Assembly: GCA_902786595.1 (NCBI GenBank)
Contig: CADADB010000004.1
Location: forward strand, 1 to 64,000
From: an uncultured Bacteroidota bacterium
GTDB lineage: Bacteria > Bacteroidota > Bacteroidia > Bacteroidales > WCHB1-69
DNA: 64,000 bases
Reading direction: 5' to 3'
How positions within the stretch are numbered: the stretch's first letter is position 1; every line of letters starts with the position of its first letter. The translations under genes were made by a program, and so were the position numbers. Below are positions 46,502 through 54,635 of this stretch, piece by piece. The notes under the pieces are model-generated. The model did not search any database. It had not been told where the DNA came from and saw nothing but the letters and a program-made list of their open reading frames with translations.

Positions 46502-46575
46502 GGGGCGTTAGCTCAGTTGGCTAGAGCGTTTGACTGGCAGTCAAGAGGTCGTGAGTTCGATTCTCATACGCTCCA
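46502..46575 (+). tRNA. tRNA-Ala (anticodon GGC)
   Basis: 74 nt, no encoded CCA. The acceptor GGGGCGT/ACGCTCC includes the G3-U70 pair that marks tRNA-Ala. D arm GCTC/GAGC, anticodon arm TTTGA-CTGGCAG-TCAAG giving GGC (reads GCC), T arm GTGAG-TTCGATT-CTCAT, discriminator A. Confidence 0.96.
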
Positions 46576-46585
46576 CATAATGTTA

Positions 46586-46606
46586 GACTTGGGACTAAGG
46601 ACTAAG
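46586..46606. repeat. Heptamer array GACTAAG, 3 units
   Basis: Units GACTTGG, GACTAAG and GACTAAG lie between tRNA-Ala and its terminator. Related to the GGACTTA array at 60517. Confidence 0.75.
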
Positions 46607-46607
46607 G

Positions 46608-46638
46608 AAGGCGTGGCCGTTGTGGTTGCGCCTTTTTT
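46608..46638 (+). terminator. Terminator after tRNA-Ala
   Basis: AAGGCG (46608-46613) pairs with CGCCTT (46629-46634), with a weaker inner stem, followed by TTTT. Confidence 0.75.
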
Positions 46639-46642
46639 GTTG

Positions 46643-46674
46643 CGATGAAAACGATGAGACGATGAAGCGATGAT
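46643..46674. repeat. Octamer array CGATGAA-type, 4 units
   Basis: Four degenerate 8-bp units of the same family as 41701-41796, in the gap between the tRNA-Ala terminator and the convergent GNAT gene. Confidence 0.7.
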
Positions 46675-46713
46675 CCCGTCACTTTCATCACGGGCAGCGT
46701 ATCTACACCATCT

Positions 46714-47148
46714 TTACTGTTCCACGTTATTCTTGCTGTAATAATTGAGATCAACGCGCTCGGTCCAGCCCTGCATCTGCCAGAACTTGTTGCCGATTTC
46801 GTTGTTCTTCAGCACCAACAGGCCATTCTTCTTGATACCCTCTGCCTCGATTGCATGATAGACCATGCCGAGGAGCGCCTTGCCGATGCCACGCTGGCGC
46901 AAATCCTTGCGCACGACCGTGTGGTAGATGTAGGCGCGACGACCATCCATACCGCACATAATCACGCCGACAATCTCGCCATCCATCACCGCCACGAAAT
47001 TGGAGGTTGGGTTCTTTTTCAAAAACTTGGCGATGCCTTCTGCGGAGTCGTCATAACCGCGCAACGCCATGCCTTCAGTAATCGACCACAATGCATACAC
47101 TTGCTCGTAGTCATCCATGGTCATCAGTCTGATTTGGTATTCTTGCAT
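46714..47148 (-). CDS. GNAT-family N-acetyltransferase
   Basis: A 144-aa acyltransferase. The acetyl-CoA site is RQRGIGKALLGMV (the R/QxxGxG/A motif) after YIYHTVVRKD, with VAVMDGEIVGVIMCG as strand pair and NEIGNKFWQMQGW as the C-terminal substrate-side helix. The acceptor is unknown. It starts near its own promoter box, divergent from the glutathione peroxidase gene. Confidence 0.92.
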   Translation of the reverse strand: MQEYQIRLMTMDDYEQVYALWSITEGMALRGYDDSAEGIAKFLKKNPTSNFVAVMDGEIVGVIMCGMDGRRAYIYHTVVRKDLRQRGIGKALLGMVYHAIEAEGIKKNGLLVLKNNEIGNKFWQMQGWTERVDLNYYSKNNVEQ

Positions 47149-47173
47149 AATCCGGATTTTTCTTTATGAGGCG

Positions 47174-47181
47174 CAAAGATA
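47174..47181 (-). promoter_or_regulatory. -7 box for the GNAT gene
   Basis: The minus strand reads TATCTTTG followed by CG, 25 nt before the ATG at 47148. Confidence 0.55.
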
Positions 47182-47212
47182 CGATTTTTTCTTTGGATGT
47201 TCTAAATTTGTT

Positions 47213-47220
47213 TACTTTTG
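47213..47220 (+). promoter_or_regulatory. -7 box for the glutathione peroxidase gene
   Basis: TACTTTTG followed by CG. A TTTG at 47192-47195 lies 17 nt upstream, somewhat short for a -33. The ATG is 94 nt downstream. Confidence 0.5.
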
Positions 47221-47314
47221 CGCTTTAATATATGAACGTGATTCAAAGATAAATACAAAGCGGAACCATATAAACATAAACCACTTTTTACCAACAAATT
47301 AAAAGAAGAAAAAA

Positions 47315-47908
47315 ATGAAAAAGATCATGTTTACGGCCATGCTGCTCACCCTAAGTATGGCATTTGGAGCTTGTCATCGTGAGCCCGTGACCCCGGAAGA
47401 GCCACAACCCGGAAATAGCGACACCACAGTGGTGGAAGAGCCGAAGGACGACATCTACCAATTTTCCGTTTTAGATGGCCAAGGCGACAGCGTCTCGCTA
47501 GCACAATATCGGGGCAAGGTGCTGTTAGTGGTCAACACGGCAACACAATGCGGCTACACTCCGCAATACACTGATCTGCAACGGATTTACGACAACTATA
47601 AAGAACAAGGGTTCGTCATCCTCGATTTCCCCTGCAACCAGTTCGGCAATCAAGCACCTGGCTCCTATGACGACATCCATGACTTCTGCACCGGGACCTA
47701 CCACATAACATTCCCACAGTTCGCCAAGATTAACGTCAACGGGGTCAATGCCTCGCCACTGTATGTGTGGCTGAAGAGCAAGAAGCCGGGTAACATCAAG
47801 TGGAACTTCACAAAGTTCCTCATCAATCGCGAAGGCGAGGTGGTAGAACGTTTCGAGCCAGAAACATCCATGACGAAAGTGGAAACGGCCATCCAAGAGG
47901 AATTGTAA
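47315..47908 (+). CDS. Glutathione peroxidase-family lipoprotein
   Basis: A 197-aa protein. The signal peptide ends in a lipobox, AFGAC, with Cys at residue 20, so it is anchored in the envelope. After a Pro/Glu-rich linker, the thioredoxin-like domain has the peroxidatic Cys79 in NTATQCGYTPQY, followed by FVILDFPCNQFGNQAPG and WNFTKFLINREG, the three standard GPx signatures. Bacterial members use thioredoxin-like donors more often than glutathione. Together with sodB downstream it suggests an oxygen-defence locus. It is 104 bp upstream of sodB, which has its own box. Confidence 0.92.
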   Translation: MKKIMFTAMLLTLSMAFGACHREPVTPEEPQPGNSDTTVVEEPKDDIYQFSVLDGQGDSVSLAQYRGKVLLVVNTATQCGYTPQYTDLQRIYDNYKEQGFVILDFPCNQFGNQAPGSYDDIHDFCTGTYHITFPQFAKINVNGVNASPLYVWLKSKKPGNIKWNFTKFLINREGEVVERFEPETSMTKVETAIQEEL

Positions 47909-47977
47909 AGGGGAGCATCCACCATAGCAATCCCCAAAGATATCCTGTGGTTTTGGACCACATAATCAAAAAAAACA

Positions 47978-47985
47978 TATCTTTG
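47978..47985 (+). promoter_or_regulatory. -7 box for sodB
   Basis: TATCTTTG followed by CT, 27 nt before the ATG at 48013. A small hairpin TGTGGT/ACCACA (about 47945-47962) lies just upstream and may end the preceding transcript. Confidence 0.55.
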
Positions 47986-48012
47986 CTTCCTCTTTCATTA
48001 AAACTTAAGATT

Positions 48013-48627
48013 ATGATTACCAATCCTGTAAATGGAAAATTCGAGCTGCTGACTCTGCCTTATACCGAGGATGCACTTGCCCCTGTGATTTCCGCAAAAA
48101 CCATCCAGTTTCACCACGGAAAGCACCTGCAAGCCTACGTCAACAACCTCAACGCCGCACTGCCGGGCACACCATTTGAGGGAATGTCCTTGGAGGAGAT
48201 TGTCGTAAAATCGGAGGGAGGTATGCGCAACAACGCAGGACAAACCCTCAACCACAACCTTTACTTCCTGCAGTTCTCCCCCACCCCGGCGAAGACTGCT
48301 CCCACAGGGGAACTGGCAGCAGCTATTGACCGTACATTCGGTTCTCTCGACAGCTTCATGACCGAATTTGTTCAGAAAGGGGTGTCCTTGTTCGGTTCCG
48401 GTTGGGTTTGGCTTGCTGCCGACGACCAAGGCAATCTGCAAATCACCCAAGAGCCCAACGCCGGCAACCCGCTACAGCACGGCCTACACCCGCTGATGAC
48501 CTTTGATGTCTGGGAACACGCCTATTACCTCGACTATCAGAACCGCCGCGCCGACCAGCTCAAAGACTTGAGCAAGATTCTGGACTGGAGCGTCATCGAA
48601 AAAAGATATCTGGAAGTCATAAAGTAA
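48013..48627 (+). CDS. sodB: Superoxide dismutase (Fe/Mn type)
   Basis: 204 aa from the ATG at 48013; the frame is open upstream into the gpx gene, but that part is not SOD-like. It converts superoxide to hydrogen peroxide and oxygen in the cytoplasm. Metal ligands are the His of FHHGKHLQAYV, the His of NHNLYF, and the Asp and His of DVWEHAYYLDYQNRR. GGMRNNAGQTLNHN and GSGWVWL are family hallmarks. Whether Fe, Mn or either is used cannot be told by eye. The next gene follows after 8 bp. Confidence 0.96.
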   Translation: MITNPVNGKFELLTLPYTEDALAPVISAKTIQFHHGKHLQAYVNNLNAALPGTPFEGMSLEEIVVKSEGGMRNNAGQTLNHNLYFLQFSPTPAKTAPTGELAAAIDRTFGSLDSFMTEFVQKGVSLFGSGWVWLAADDQGNLQITQEPNAGNPLQHGLHPLMTFDVWEHAYYLDYQNRRADQLKDLSKILDWSVIEKRYLEVIK

Positions 48628-48635
48628 CGGCTGCC

Positions 48636-49355
48636 ATGGCATCGAAAAAGAAGGACACGGCACAGGTCATCTCGCTGAATGCATTCGGAAGCGCCAAAGA
48701 TTATTGGCTCTGTTGGGTGCAAACCCCGTTGGCGCATTTCCCTTTCGCCGCCAATGTGCAAAAGCAATTCGGTCATCCCTGCACCTACATCGGGGACATC
48801 ACCCTCGAGGATGTTCATCCCAACTTGAAGTTCCCGATGTACTTTACCAATTTCAACGTGGAATATGATGTGAATCTCGTCATCTTGGCGAACCATGTCA
48901 CTGCTCCAACAGAACTGTCTATGGAACAACAAAATCCGCTGCTAGGGGGACTACTATTTGAGGATGATTATTATCTGTTCAACAACCAAGGGCTTACAAA
49001 AATCCTTTTCTCTTATCCTCAAGCTGACTTCCTGTATCTTCTCTCAACAGACAAACAAGCGGACATCACCGACTACATTGAACAGCTTCCATTGATACCC
49101 AACACCAAAACATTATGCCAAGACACACCTAAACAAATGGCAGAAAGTCAGAAAAAAAGCAAACAAGTATTGGATTTTCTGCAATATTTGTTCTATGAGT
49201 CAGAAGCTGCGATAAAAGAATTCCGTCAACGGAAACTATCCCAACAGCTACACCACAAAATGTCGGTAGCAGAAGTCAATTACGGGTATTTAAGATTCCC
49301 CGTAGAGGATAACAGAACCATTACCAGCAACTTACTAAGAAGAGAGGATTATTAA
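48636..49355 (+). CDS. Unknown cytoplasmic protein, possibly IPExxxVDY-like (239 aa)
   Basis: No signal peptide or membrane segment. It begins MASKKKDTAQVISLNAFGSA. The pattern KDYWLCWVQ near residue 22, a FEDDYYLFNN segment and FLYLLSTDKQADITDYIEQL resemble the small Bacteroidota family called IPExxxVDY, but the defining motif is not obvious and the protein is longer, so this is a weak assignment. The tail is rich in Gln/Lys with a coiled-coil-like helix (about 165-215). It starts 8 bp after sodB and is probably co-transcribed with it. Confidence 0.6.
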   Translation: MASKKKDTAQVISLNAFGSAKDYWLCWVQTPLAHFPFAANVQKQFGHPCTYIGDITLEDVHPNLKFPMYFTNFNVEYDVNLVILANHVTAPTELSMEQQNPLLGGLLFEDDYYLFNNQGLTKILFSYPQADFLYLLSTDKQADITDYIEQLPLIPNTKTLCQDTPKQMAESQKKSKQVLDFLQYLFYESEAAIKEFRQRKLSQQLHHKMSVAEVNYGYLRFPVEDNRTITSNLLRREDY

Positions 49356-49369
49356 GCACAATACTTTTT

Positions 49370-49438
49370 GACTTAGACATAGACTAATGACTTAGACTAT
49401 GGTCTTTCATCATTCTTAATTCTTAATTCTTTATTCTT
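49370..49438. repeat. ACTTAGA-type and AATTCTT heptamer arrays at the cstA 3' end
   Basis: 49370-49401 holds GACTTAGACATAGACTAATG-like units ending GACTTAGACTATG; 49411-49438 holds CATTCTT, AATTCTT twice and TATTCTT. The cstA stop codon (49397-49399) and its last 13 codons fall inside. Confidence 0.8.
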
Positions 49439-50857
49439 CTTCTCTTTATGGAAGAACCAGCACACCGTGCCAACCGTGACCACGGCGGCGAGAGTATATC
49501 CAACCGTGCGCGGCAACAACGCACCCAAGAACGTAGATGAGATGAAGACGAAGCTGACCGTCACCATGGTCATGAAAACGGCAGGAACCAATGCCATCCA
49601 ATAATACGGCTTTGTTTTGTTGCGGCGCAGATAGACGGTAACTGCCCATAGCGTGAAAGCGGCAAGCAGTTGGTTGGCCCAAGAGAAGTATTGCCAAATC
49701 ACCTGGAAACCTGAAGGTGCAGCAAGACTGAACACAAGCAGGCCGCCGGTCACCACAAACAACGGTATGGCGATCCACAGGCGCTTGCTGATGCTTTTCT
49801 GTTCCAGATGCATGAAATCTGCCACAATGAGGCGAGCGGAGCGCAAGGCCGTGTCGCCGGAGGTGACAGCCGCGCTAATGACACCCAAAATGGTGATGAC
49901 AGCGATGACCATCGGGAACCACGTGTTGGCGATATGTCCCACCATGGCAGGCCCGCTCTTTGCCTGCAATGCTGCATCGGAATGGTAGAAGTAGGCGGCG
50001 GCAGCAGCCCAGATCAAGGCAACAATGCCCTCCACAATCATGGCACCATAGAAGATGTGGCGTCCCTGACGCTCATTGGTCATGCAGCGCGCCACCAGCG
50101 TCGATTGCGTGGCATGGAAACCAGAGACCGCACCACACGCGATGCTGATGAACATCATCGGGAAGATGGGATTGGTAGCCGCCTGCGGGTGTCGGTTCTG
50201 CAAACCGCTCCAGATCTCGGGTATTTCGGGATGATAGATGGCAAAGGCCACGACAATGGCTACTGCCATACCCATCAAAAGGAACCCGAAGATGGGATAG
50301 ATGCGCCCAATCACTTTATCAATAGGCAACAGAGTGGCTATCAGATAATAGAGCAAGATGATGACCACCCACACATAGACGCTCATATTAGGGGTGAACT
50401 GCGATTGCAGGAGCTGCGCAGGCGTGTTCACAAAGACCACCCCGACGAGTATCATCAGCAGCACCATGAAACCGCGCATGAACTGTTTGACCCCGTTTCC
50501 GAGGTATTTGCCATGCGTTTCGGGCAGCGAACAACCGTTGTCGCGCAAGGAAATCATACCCGACATGTAATCGTGAACCGCACCACCGAAAATACAGCCG
50601 AAGACAATCCACAAATAGGAAGCCGTACCGAACTGTGCGCCCATGATGGCCCCACAGATCGGGCCAACGCCCGCGATGTTCAGAAACTGGATCAGGAAGA
50701 GCTTCCACGGCTTCATCGGCACGTAATCCACACCGTCGGCCATCGTTTGCGCTGGAGTGGGCCTCTTTTCATCTATTCCAAACACACGTTCCGCCAAGCG
50801 GCCATAAAACAAGTACCCTAATATCAGTAAAGCTAATGAGATACAGAATGTTACCAT
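49397..50857 (-). CDS. cstA: Carbon starvation protein CstA-family transporter
   Basis: A 486-aa inner-membrane protein with about 13 hydrophobic segments, belonging to the shorter CstA/BtsT type. Family motifs are DEKRPTPAQTMADGVDYVP, QFLNIAGVGPICGAIMGAQFG, GAVHDYMSGMISLRDNG, SGFHATQSTLVARC and TSGDTALRSARLI. Members import peptides or pyruvate. The last 13 residues (KNKELRIKNDERP) are encoded by tandem repeats and are probably not part of the ancestral protein. A second array abuts the start codon. A promoter box lies at 50966-50973. Confidence 0.92.
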   Translation of the reverse strand: MVTFCISLALLILGYLFYGRLAERVFGIDEKRPTPAQTMADGVDYVPMKPWKLFLIQFLNIAGVGPICGAIMGAQFGTASYLWIVFGCIFGGAVHDYMSGMISLRDNGCSLPETHGKYLGNGVKQFMRGFMVLLMILVGVVFVNTPAQLLQSQFTPNMSVYVWVVIILLYYLIATLLPIDKVIGRIYPIFGFLLMGMAVAIVVAFAIYHPEIPEIWSGLQNRHPQAATNPIFPMMFISIACGAVSGFHATQSTLVARCMTNERQGRHIFYGAMIVEGIVALIWAAAAAYFYHSDAALQAKSGPAMVGHIANTWFPMVIAVITILGVISAAVTSGDTALRSARLIVADFMHLEQKSISKRLWIAIPLFVVTGGLLVFSLAAPSGFQVIWQYFSWANQLLAAFTLWAVTVYLRRNKTKPYYWMALVPAVFMTMVTVSFVFISSTFLGALLPRTVGYTLAAVVTVGTVCWFFHKEKKNKELRIKNDERP

Positions 50858-50913
50858 GACTTAAACTATGACTTAAACTATGACTATGACTAAACTATGA
50901 CTATAACTATGAT
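50858..50913. repeat. 12-mer/6-mer array ACTTAAACTATG abutting the cstA start
   Basis: From the base next to the cstA ATG: two ACTTAAACTATG units, then ACTATG, ACTAAACTATG and ACTATAACTATG. The motif is related to the array at the other end of cstA (49370-49401). Confidence 0.85.
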
Positions 50914-50965
50914 TGTTGGTTTTGGGCAAAAAGTGCCTGTCCATATCCAAAAGCCAAATCAGCGG

Positions 50966-50973
50966 CAAAAATA
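50966..50973 (-). promoter_or_regulatory. -7 box for cstA
   Basis: The minus strand reads TATTTTTG followed by CC, 109 nt before the ATG. The tandem array would lie in the 5' leader of the transcript. Confidence 0.55.
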
Positions 50974-51183
50974 GTTTTTTTTAAGATTATATCCTCTTAC
51001 AAATTAATTGTTCATATTTTGTTCAAAAAATAAAATCTAAATCAAACACAAACATTCATATAATTAATAATTTTGTCATTGGATTATGGGGTGCATTGTA
51101 TTTTTTCAAAAACATCTTATATTGCTGAAAATCAATAAAATAAAAACCTTTTTAATCATATTTATTCACCAATTTTCAAACCT
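50974..51183. other. AT-rich leader between cstA promoter and TonB receptor gene
   Basis: About 210 bp, strongly AT-rich, with no frame, tRNA or clear TAnnTTTG box in the rightward direction. The TonB receptor promoter is presumed here, but none could be picked out. Confidence 0.4.
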
Positions 51184-54100
51184 ATGGTTCAATTTTTACA
51201 TTTTTCAAAAGCAAAGAGAGGCAATCGGGCGGGGTTATTTCTGTCCCTTCTGTTTCTCGTCAGCTGTCTGACGGTTTCCGCGCAAACCACCACATCCTCC
51301 ATCACGGGATATGTCAGCGACAGCAAAGGTGCTGTGGAGGAGGCCATTGTGACTGTTGTTCACATGCCGACGAACACGGCCTATTATGCTATCACCAACA
51401 GCAAGGGCATCTACACGGTCAGCAACGTCATCGCTGGTGGCCCTTATACGGTGAAGATTGACCGAATCAACCACAACACGGCCATCATCAAAGAAGTGAT
51501 GGCTCCCATTGCGGAAGCAGCCATCGTGGATGTGAAGCTGACTGAATCGGCCAAGCAACTCGAAGAGGTGACCATCTATGGCGACGGCGAAGCATCTTCG
51601 ATGAACATCAACCGTTCCGGAACGGGCGCGTTAATCAACACCCGCATGATGGATGCCATGCCTACGGTCAGCCGCAGCTTGAACGATGTGATGAAGTTCA
51701 CTCCGCAAGCGGCTATGGCAGGCGGCGGCTTCTCCATTGGCGGCGGTAACTACCGTGGCTCCACTGTTTCCGTGGACGGCGCTTCGTTCAACAACAGCTT
51801 CGGTATCGGCGGTAACCTTCCTGCAGGAGGTACTCCTATCTCCTTGGACGCTATCGACCAGATTGGCATCAACATCACTCCCTTCAACGTGCGTCAGAGC
51901 GGTTTCCAAGGCGGTGCCATCAACATGGTCACCAAACGCGGTACCAACATCTGGCACGGCTCTGTCTATGACTATTTCACCAGCAGCGACCTGCAGGGTC
52001 AAAAGGTGGATACCAACATGCTGACCACTTCCAAGACCTTGAACAATGTGATTGGTTTGACATTGGGTGGTCCCATTGTCAAAGACAAACTGTTCTTCTT
52101 CATCAATGGAGAATACACGATAGACAATCAGGCGGGCTCCACCATCCAGGCGCGCGCTGACGAAAGCCAGGAGTTCGGTGGCAGCACCGGCTACAACCGT
52201 CCTACCGTGGCTCAGATGGACGGCATTCACCAATTCCTTGCCAACCAATTCGGTTACAACCCTGGACGTTACCAGAACTACTCGCTCAGCACTCCCGACT
52301 ACAAAGTGCTGGCACGTATTGACTGGAACATCAACAGCAACAACATCTTCAACATCCGTTTCAGCCACACTCACACTTCCAACTCCAACAACGCATCCAG
52401 CTCCATGAGCCCTATAGGAGGTACCAACACAACAATTCCTGTCGGTGACCAAACCTATGTGGTAAACCGTTACAATGCCGGCCGCCAGTCCTACTACGCC
52501 ATGCCGTTTGAGTCTGCACGTTACTTCCAGGAGATGAACTTCACCTCTTTGTCTGCTGAATTGAATAGTCGTGTGTTAGACGGCAAAGGCAACAACCTGG
52601 CCCGTGTGACCTGGTCTTTCCAAAACGAACCCCGTTCTTTCGTGGGCGATCTGTTCCCGACCGTTGACATTCTGGAGCCCTATACAGCTTCTGATGGCAG
52701 CACACAATATGCCATGCTCACCACTTTCGGTCCCGACCCATTCACTTTCGGCAACTTGCGTCGCGTGCACACGGTGACCGCCACCGATGAGTTCACTTAC
52801 CACACAGGTATCCACACCATTCTCACAGGTGCACAGGTGGAATGGAACAGCATCGTGAACGGCTTCATGCAAGGCGGTGCCGGCTGGTACATCTACGATT
52901 CTTGGCAATCCTTTGTGAATGATGTCAACGGTGTGGCAGGTGCTGGTCCTGCGCTCTTCATGATCACGCATGCCAACCTCGATGACCCCACACAACAGGT
53001 TTTCCCGACCTTCAACTACACCCAAGCATCCATCTATGCACAAGATGAGATGGAATTCAGCAAGTTCTTCAAGCTGACGGCCGGCCTCCGTATTGAGATG
53101 CCGTTCATCACTTTCCCGAACAACAACCGCAACCTGGACTTTGACGCTGTCGCCGAAGCCCATCCCGAGAGCTCTTTCGGTGGACTCAGCACAGCTGACC
53201 TGCCCAAAGCTTCTGTGAATTTCTCACCGCGCCTTGGTTTTAACTGGGATATCACCCACAAGCGTAAACTCATCCTTCGCGGTGGTACAGGTCTCTTCAC
53301 GGGCCGTATCCCGAACGTGTGGCTCGTGAGTGCCGCCGGCAACTCCAACTGCCTGCAATACCAATACATCGCCAACACCAGCACCGGCCTCCCCGTCATG
53401 CATTTCAACCAGAACCGTGCTGACATCATCAACAGCATCTACGCTGGACAAGCATTCCAGCAGCAAGACCTTCCGGCACCCACTGGCGCCACTATCATTT
53501 CCAAGAGCTTGCGTATGCCCACCAGCTGGAAATCCTCTTTAGCATTGGATTACACCATGCCTGGCGGTATCAAGGCCACGTTGGAAGGTGTCTATTCTTA
53601 TAACCTCAACGAAGTCTATGCCACTCTTCTCGGCTACAAAGAGGACGGCGAAGTGCAACTTCCCGGCGAACCCGAAGCTCGCACCCACTACACCAGCGAG
53701 GGCATCACGAACAGCAACGGCGGCAAAATGGGCGGTTATTACTTGCACAACGTGAAAGGTATCCATGGACAATACGTTTCCGTGACCGCACAACTGCAGA
53801 AATCCTTCAAGTTCGGTCTTGACCTCATGGCGGCATACACCTTCAGCCACTCCACCTCCATTTCCGATGGCTCTGGCGACCAGGTTTCCTCATTCGCCAG
53901 CACACCCAACAAGAACGACTGCAATGCTCCTGAGCTCGGCTTCTCCGCATTCGTTCCGCCGCACCGCGTGATTGCCGCTATCGGCTACACCATCAACGAG
54001 GGCAAGCACACGGCCACCAAACTCGGTCTCTTCTATGAAGGATACAATATGGGCATTTACAGCGGATACATCCAGACCCGCCATTCCTATCTGATCAAAA

Positions 54101-54540
54101 ACGTGAGCGGCCTGAGCAGCCCGCAACTGATGTACATCCCCACTGCTGAGGAATTGGCAGCTATGCCTTTCGCATCAGATGAGAACCGTGCTGAGTTTGA
54201 AGCATTCATTAGCGGTGACAAATACCTGAGCAAACACAGAGGCGAATATTCCAAACGCAACGGCGGCCTTGCTCCGTGGCTGAACCGCATCAACTTCAAG
54301 ATCGCCCAAGAGTTCTACTTTAACGTCACCGGTCACAAACAGACCCTCGAGGTCGGTGTTGACTTCAACAACCTCGCCAACCTCTTCAGCAGCAAGTGGG
54401 GTGCATACAAAGTGCTTGACAGCGATGTGGTGCTGGAATACAAGAACAACCAATACACGTTCACTCAACCCACCTGGTCTGTCTATAACAACCTCTCCTC
54501 CACCTGGCAAATTCTGGTGCACTTGAGATACGCATTCTAA
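51184..54540 (+). CDS. TonB-dependent receptor, Oar-like, with N-terminal carboxypeptidase-regulatory-like domain (1118 aa)
   Basis: A signal peptide (GLFLSLLFLVSCLTVSAQ, ending near residue 34) precedes a CarboxypepD_reg-like domain (SSITGYVSDSKGAVEEAIV ... TNSKGIYTVSNVIAGGPY, about 38-115). A plug domain follows (INRSGTGALINTRMMDAMP, VDGASFNNSFG, INITPFNVRQSGFQGGAIN) and a long outer-membrane beta-barrel ending in LVHLRYAF with a terminal Phe. This is the Oar-type receptor layout. No SusD partner is next to it, so a polysaccharide-utilisation role is not supported; the ligand is unknown. A strong terminator follows. Confidence 0.92.
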   Translation: MVQFLHFSKAKRGNRAGLFLSLLFLVSCLTVSAQTTTSSITGYVSDSKGAVEEAIVTVVHMPTNTAYYAITNSKGIYTVSNVIAGGPYTVKIDRINHNTAIIKEVMAPIAEAAIVDVKLTESAKQLEEVTIYGDGEASSMNINRSGTGALINTRMMDAMPTVSRSLNDVMKFTPQAAMAGGGFSIGGGNYRGSTVSVDGASFNNSFGIGGNLPAGGTPISLDAIDQIGINITPFNVRQSGFQGGAINMVTKRGTNIWHGSVYDYFTSSDLQGQKVDTNMLTTSKTLNNVIGLTLGGPIVKDKLFFFINGEYTIDNQAGSTIQARADESQEFGGSTGYNRPTVAQMDGIHQFLANQFGYNPGRYQNYSLSTPDYKVLARIDWNINSNNIFNIRFSHTHTSNSNNASSSMSPIGGTNTTIPVGDQTYVVNRYNAGRQSYYAMPFESARYFQEMNFTSLSAELNSRVLDGKGNNLARVTWSFQNEPRSFVGDLFPTVDILEPYTASDGSTQYAMLTTFGPDPFTFGNLRRVHTVTATDEFTYHTGIHTILTGAQVEWNSIVNGFMQGGAGWYIYDSWQSFVNDVNGVAGAGPALFMITHANLDDPTQQVFPTFNYTQASIYAQDEMEFSKFFKLTAGLRIEMPFITFPNNNRNLDFDAVAEAHPESSFGGLSTADLPKASVNFSPRLGFNWDITHKRKLILRGGTGLFTGRIPNVWLVSAAGNSNCLQYQYIANTSTGLPVMHFNQNRADIINSIYAGQAFQQQDLPAPTGATIISKSLRMPTSWKSSLALDYTMPGGIKATLEGVYSYNLNEVYATLLGYKEDGEVQLPGEPEARTHYTSEGITNSNGGKMGGYYLHNVKGIHGQYVSVTAQLQKSFKFGLDLMAAYTFSHSTSISDGSGDQVSSFASTPNKNDCNAPELGFSAFVPPHRVIAAIGYTINEGKHTATKLGLFYEGYNMGIYSGYIQTRHSYLIKNVSGLSSPQLMYIPTAEELAAMPFASDENRAEFEAFISGDKYLSKHRGEYSKRNGGLAPWLNRINFKIAQEFYFNVTGHKQTLEVGVDFNNLANLFSSKWGAYKVLDSDVVLEYKNNQYTFTQPTWSVYNNLSSTWQILVHLRYAF

Positions 54541-54560
54541 CAGATACTCCGCATAGAATA

Positions 54561-54598
54561 AAACGGTCGGCAAAATCATGTTTGCCGACCGTTTTTTT
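54561..54598 (+). terminator. Rho-independent terminator after the TonB receptor gene
   Basis: Perfect 14-bp arms AAACGGTCGGCAAA (54561-54574) and TTTGCCGACCGTTT (54581-54594), loop ATCATG, T-run to 54598. Confidence 0.95.
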
Positions 54599-54635
54599 AT
54601 TCTTAATTCTGAATTTTTAATTCTGCATTCTTAAT
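54598..54635. repeat. Heptamer array AATTCTT-type, 5 units, overlapping a stop codon
   Basis: Units TATTCTT, AATTCTG, AATTTTT, AATTCTG and CATTCTT plus AAT. The stop codon of the leftward 5'-nucleotidase-domain gene (54631-54633) lies inside. Confidence 0.8.

Noticed and set aside
47800..48012. Upstream extension of superoxide dismutase into the glutathione peroxidase gene
   Set aside because: The extra 71 codons overlap gpx in another frame and cross the sodB promoter box; SOD begins normally at 48013.
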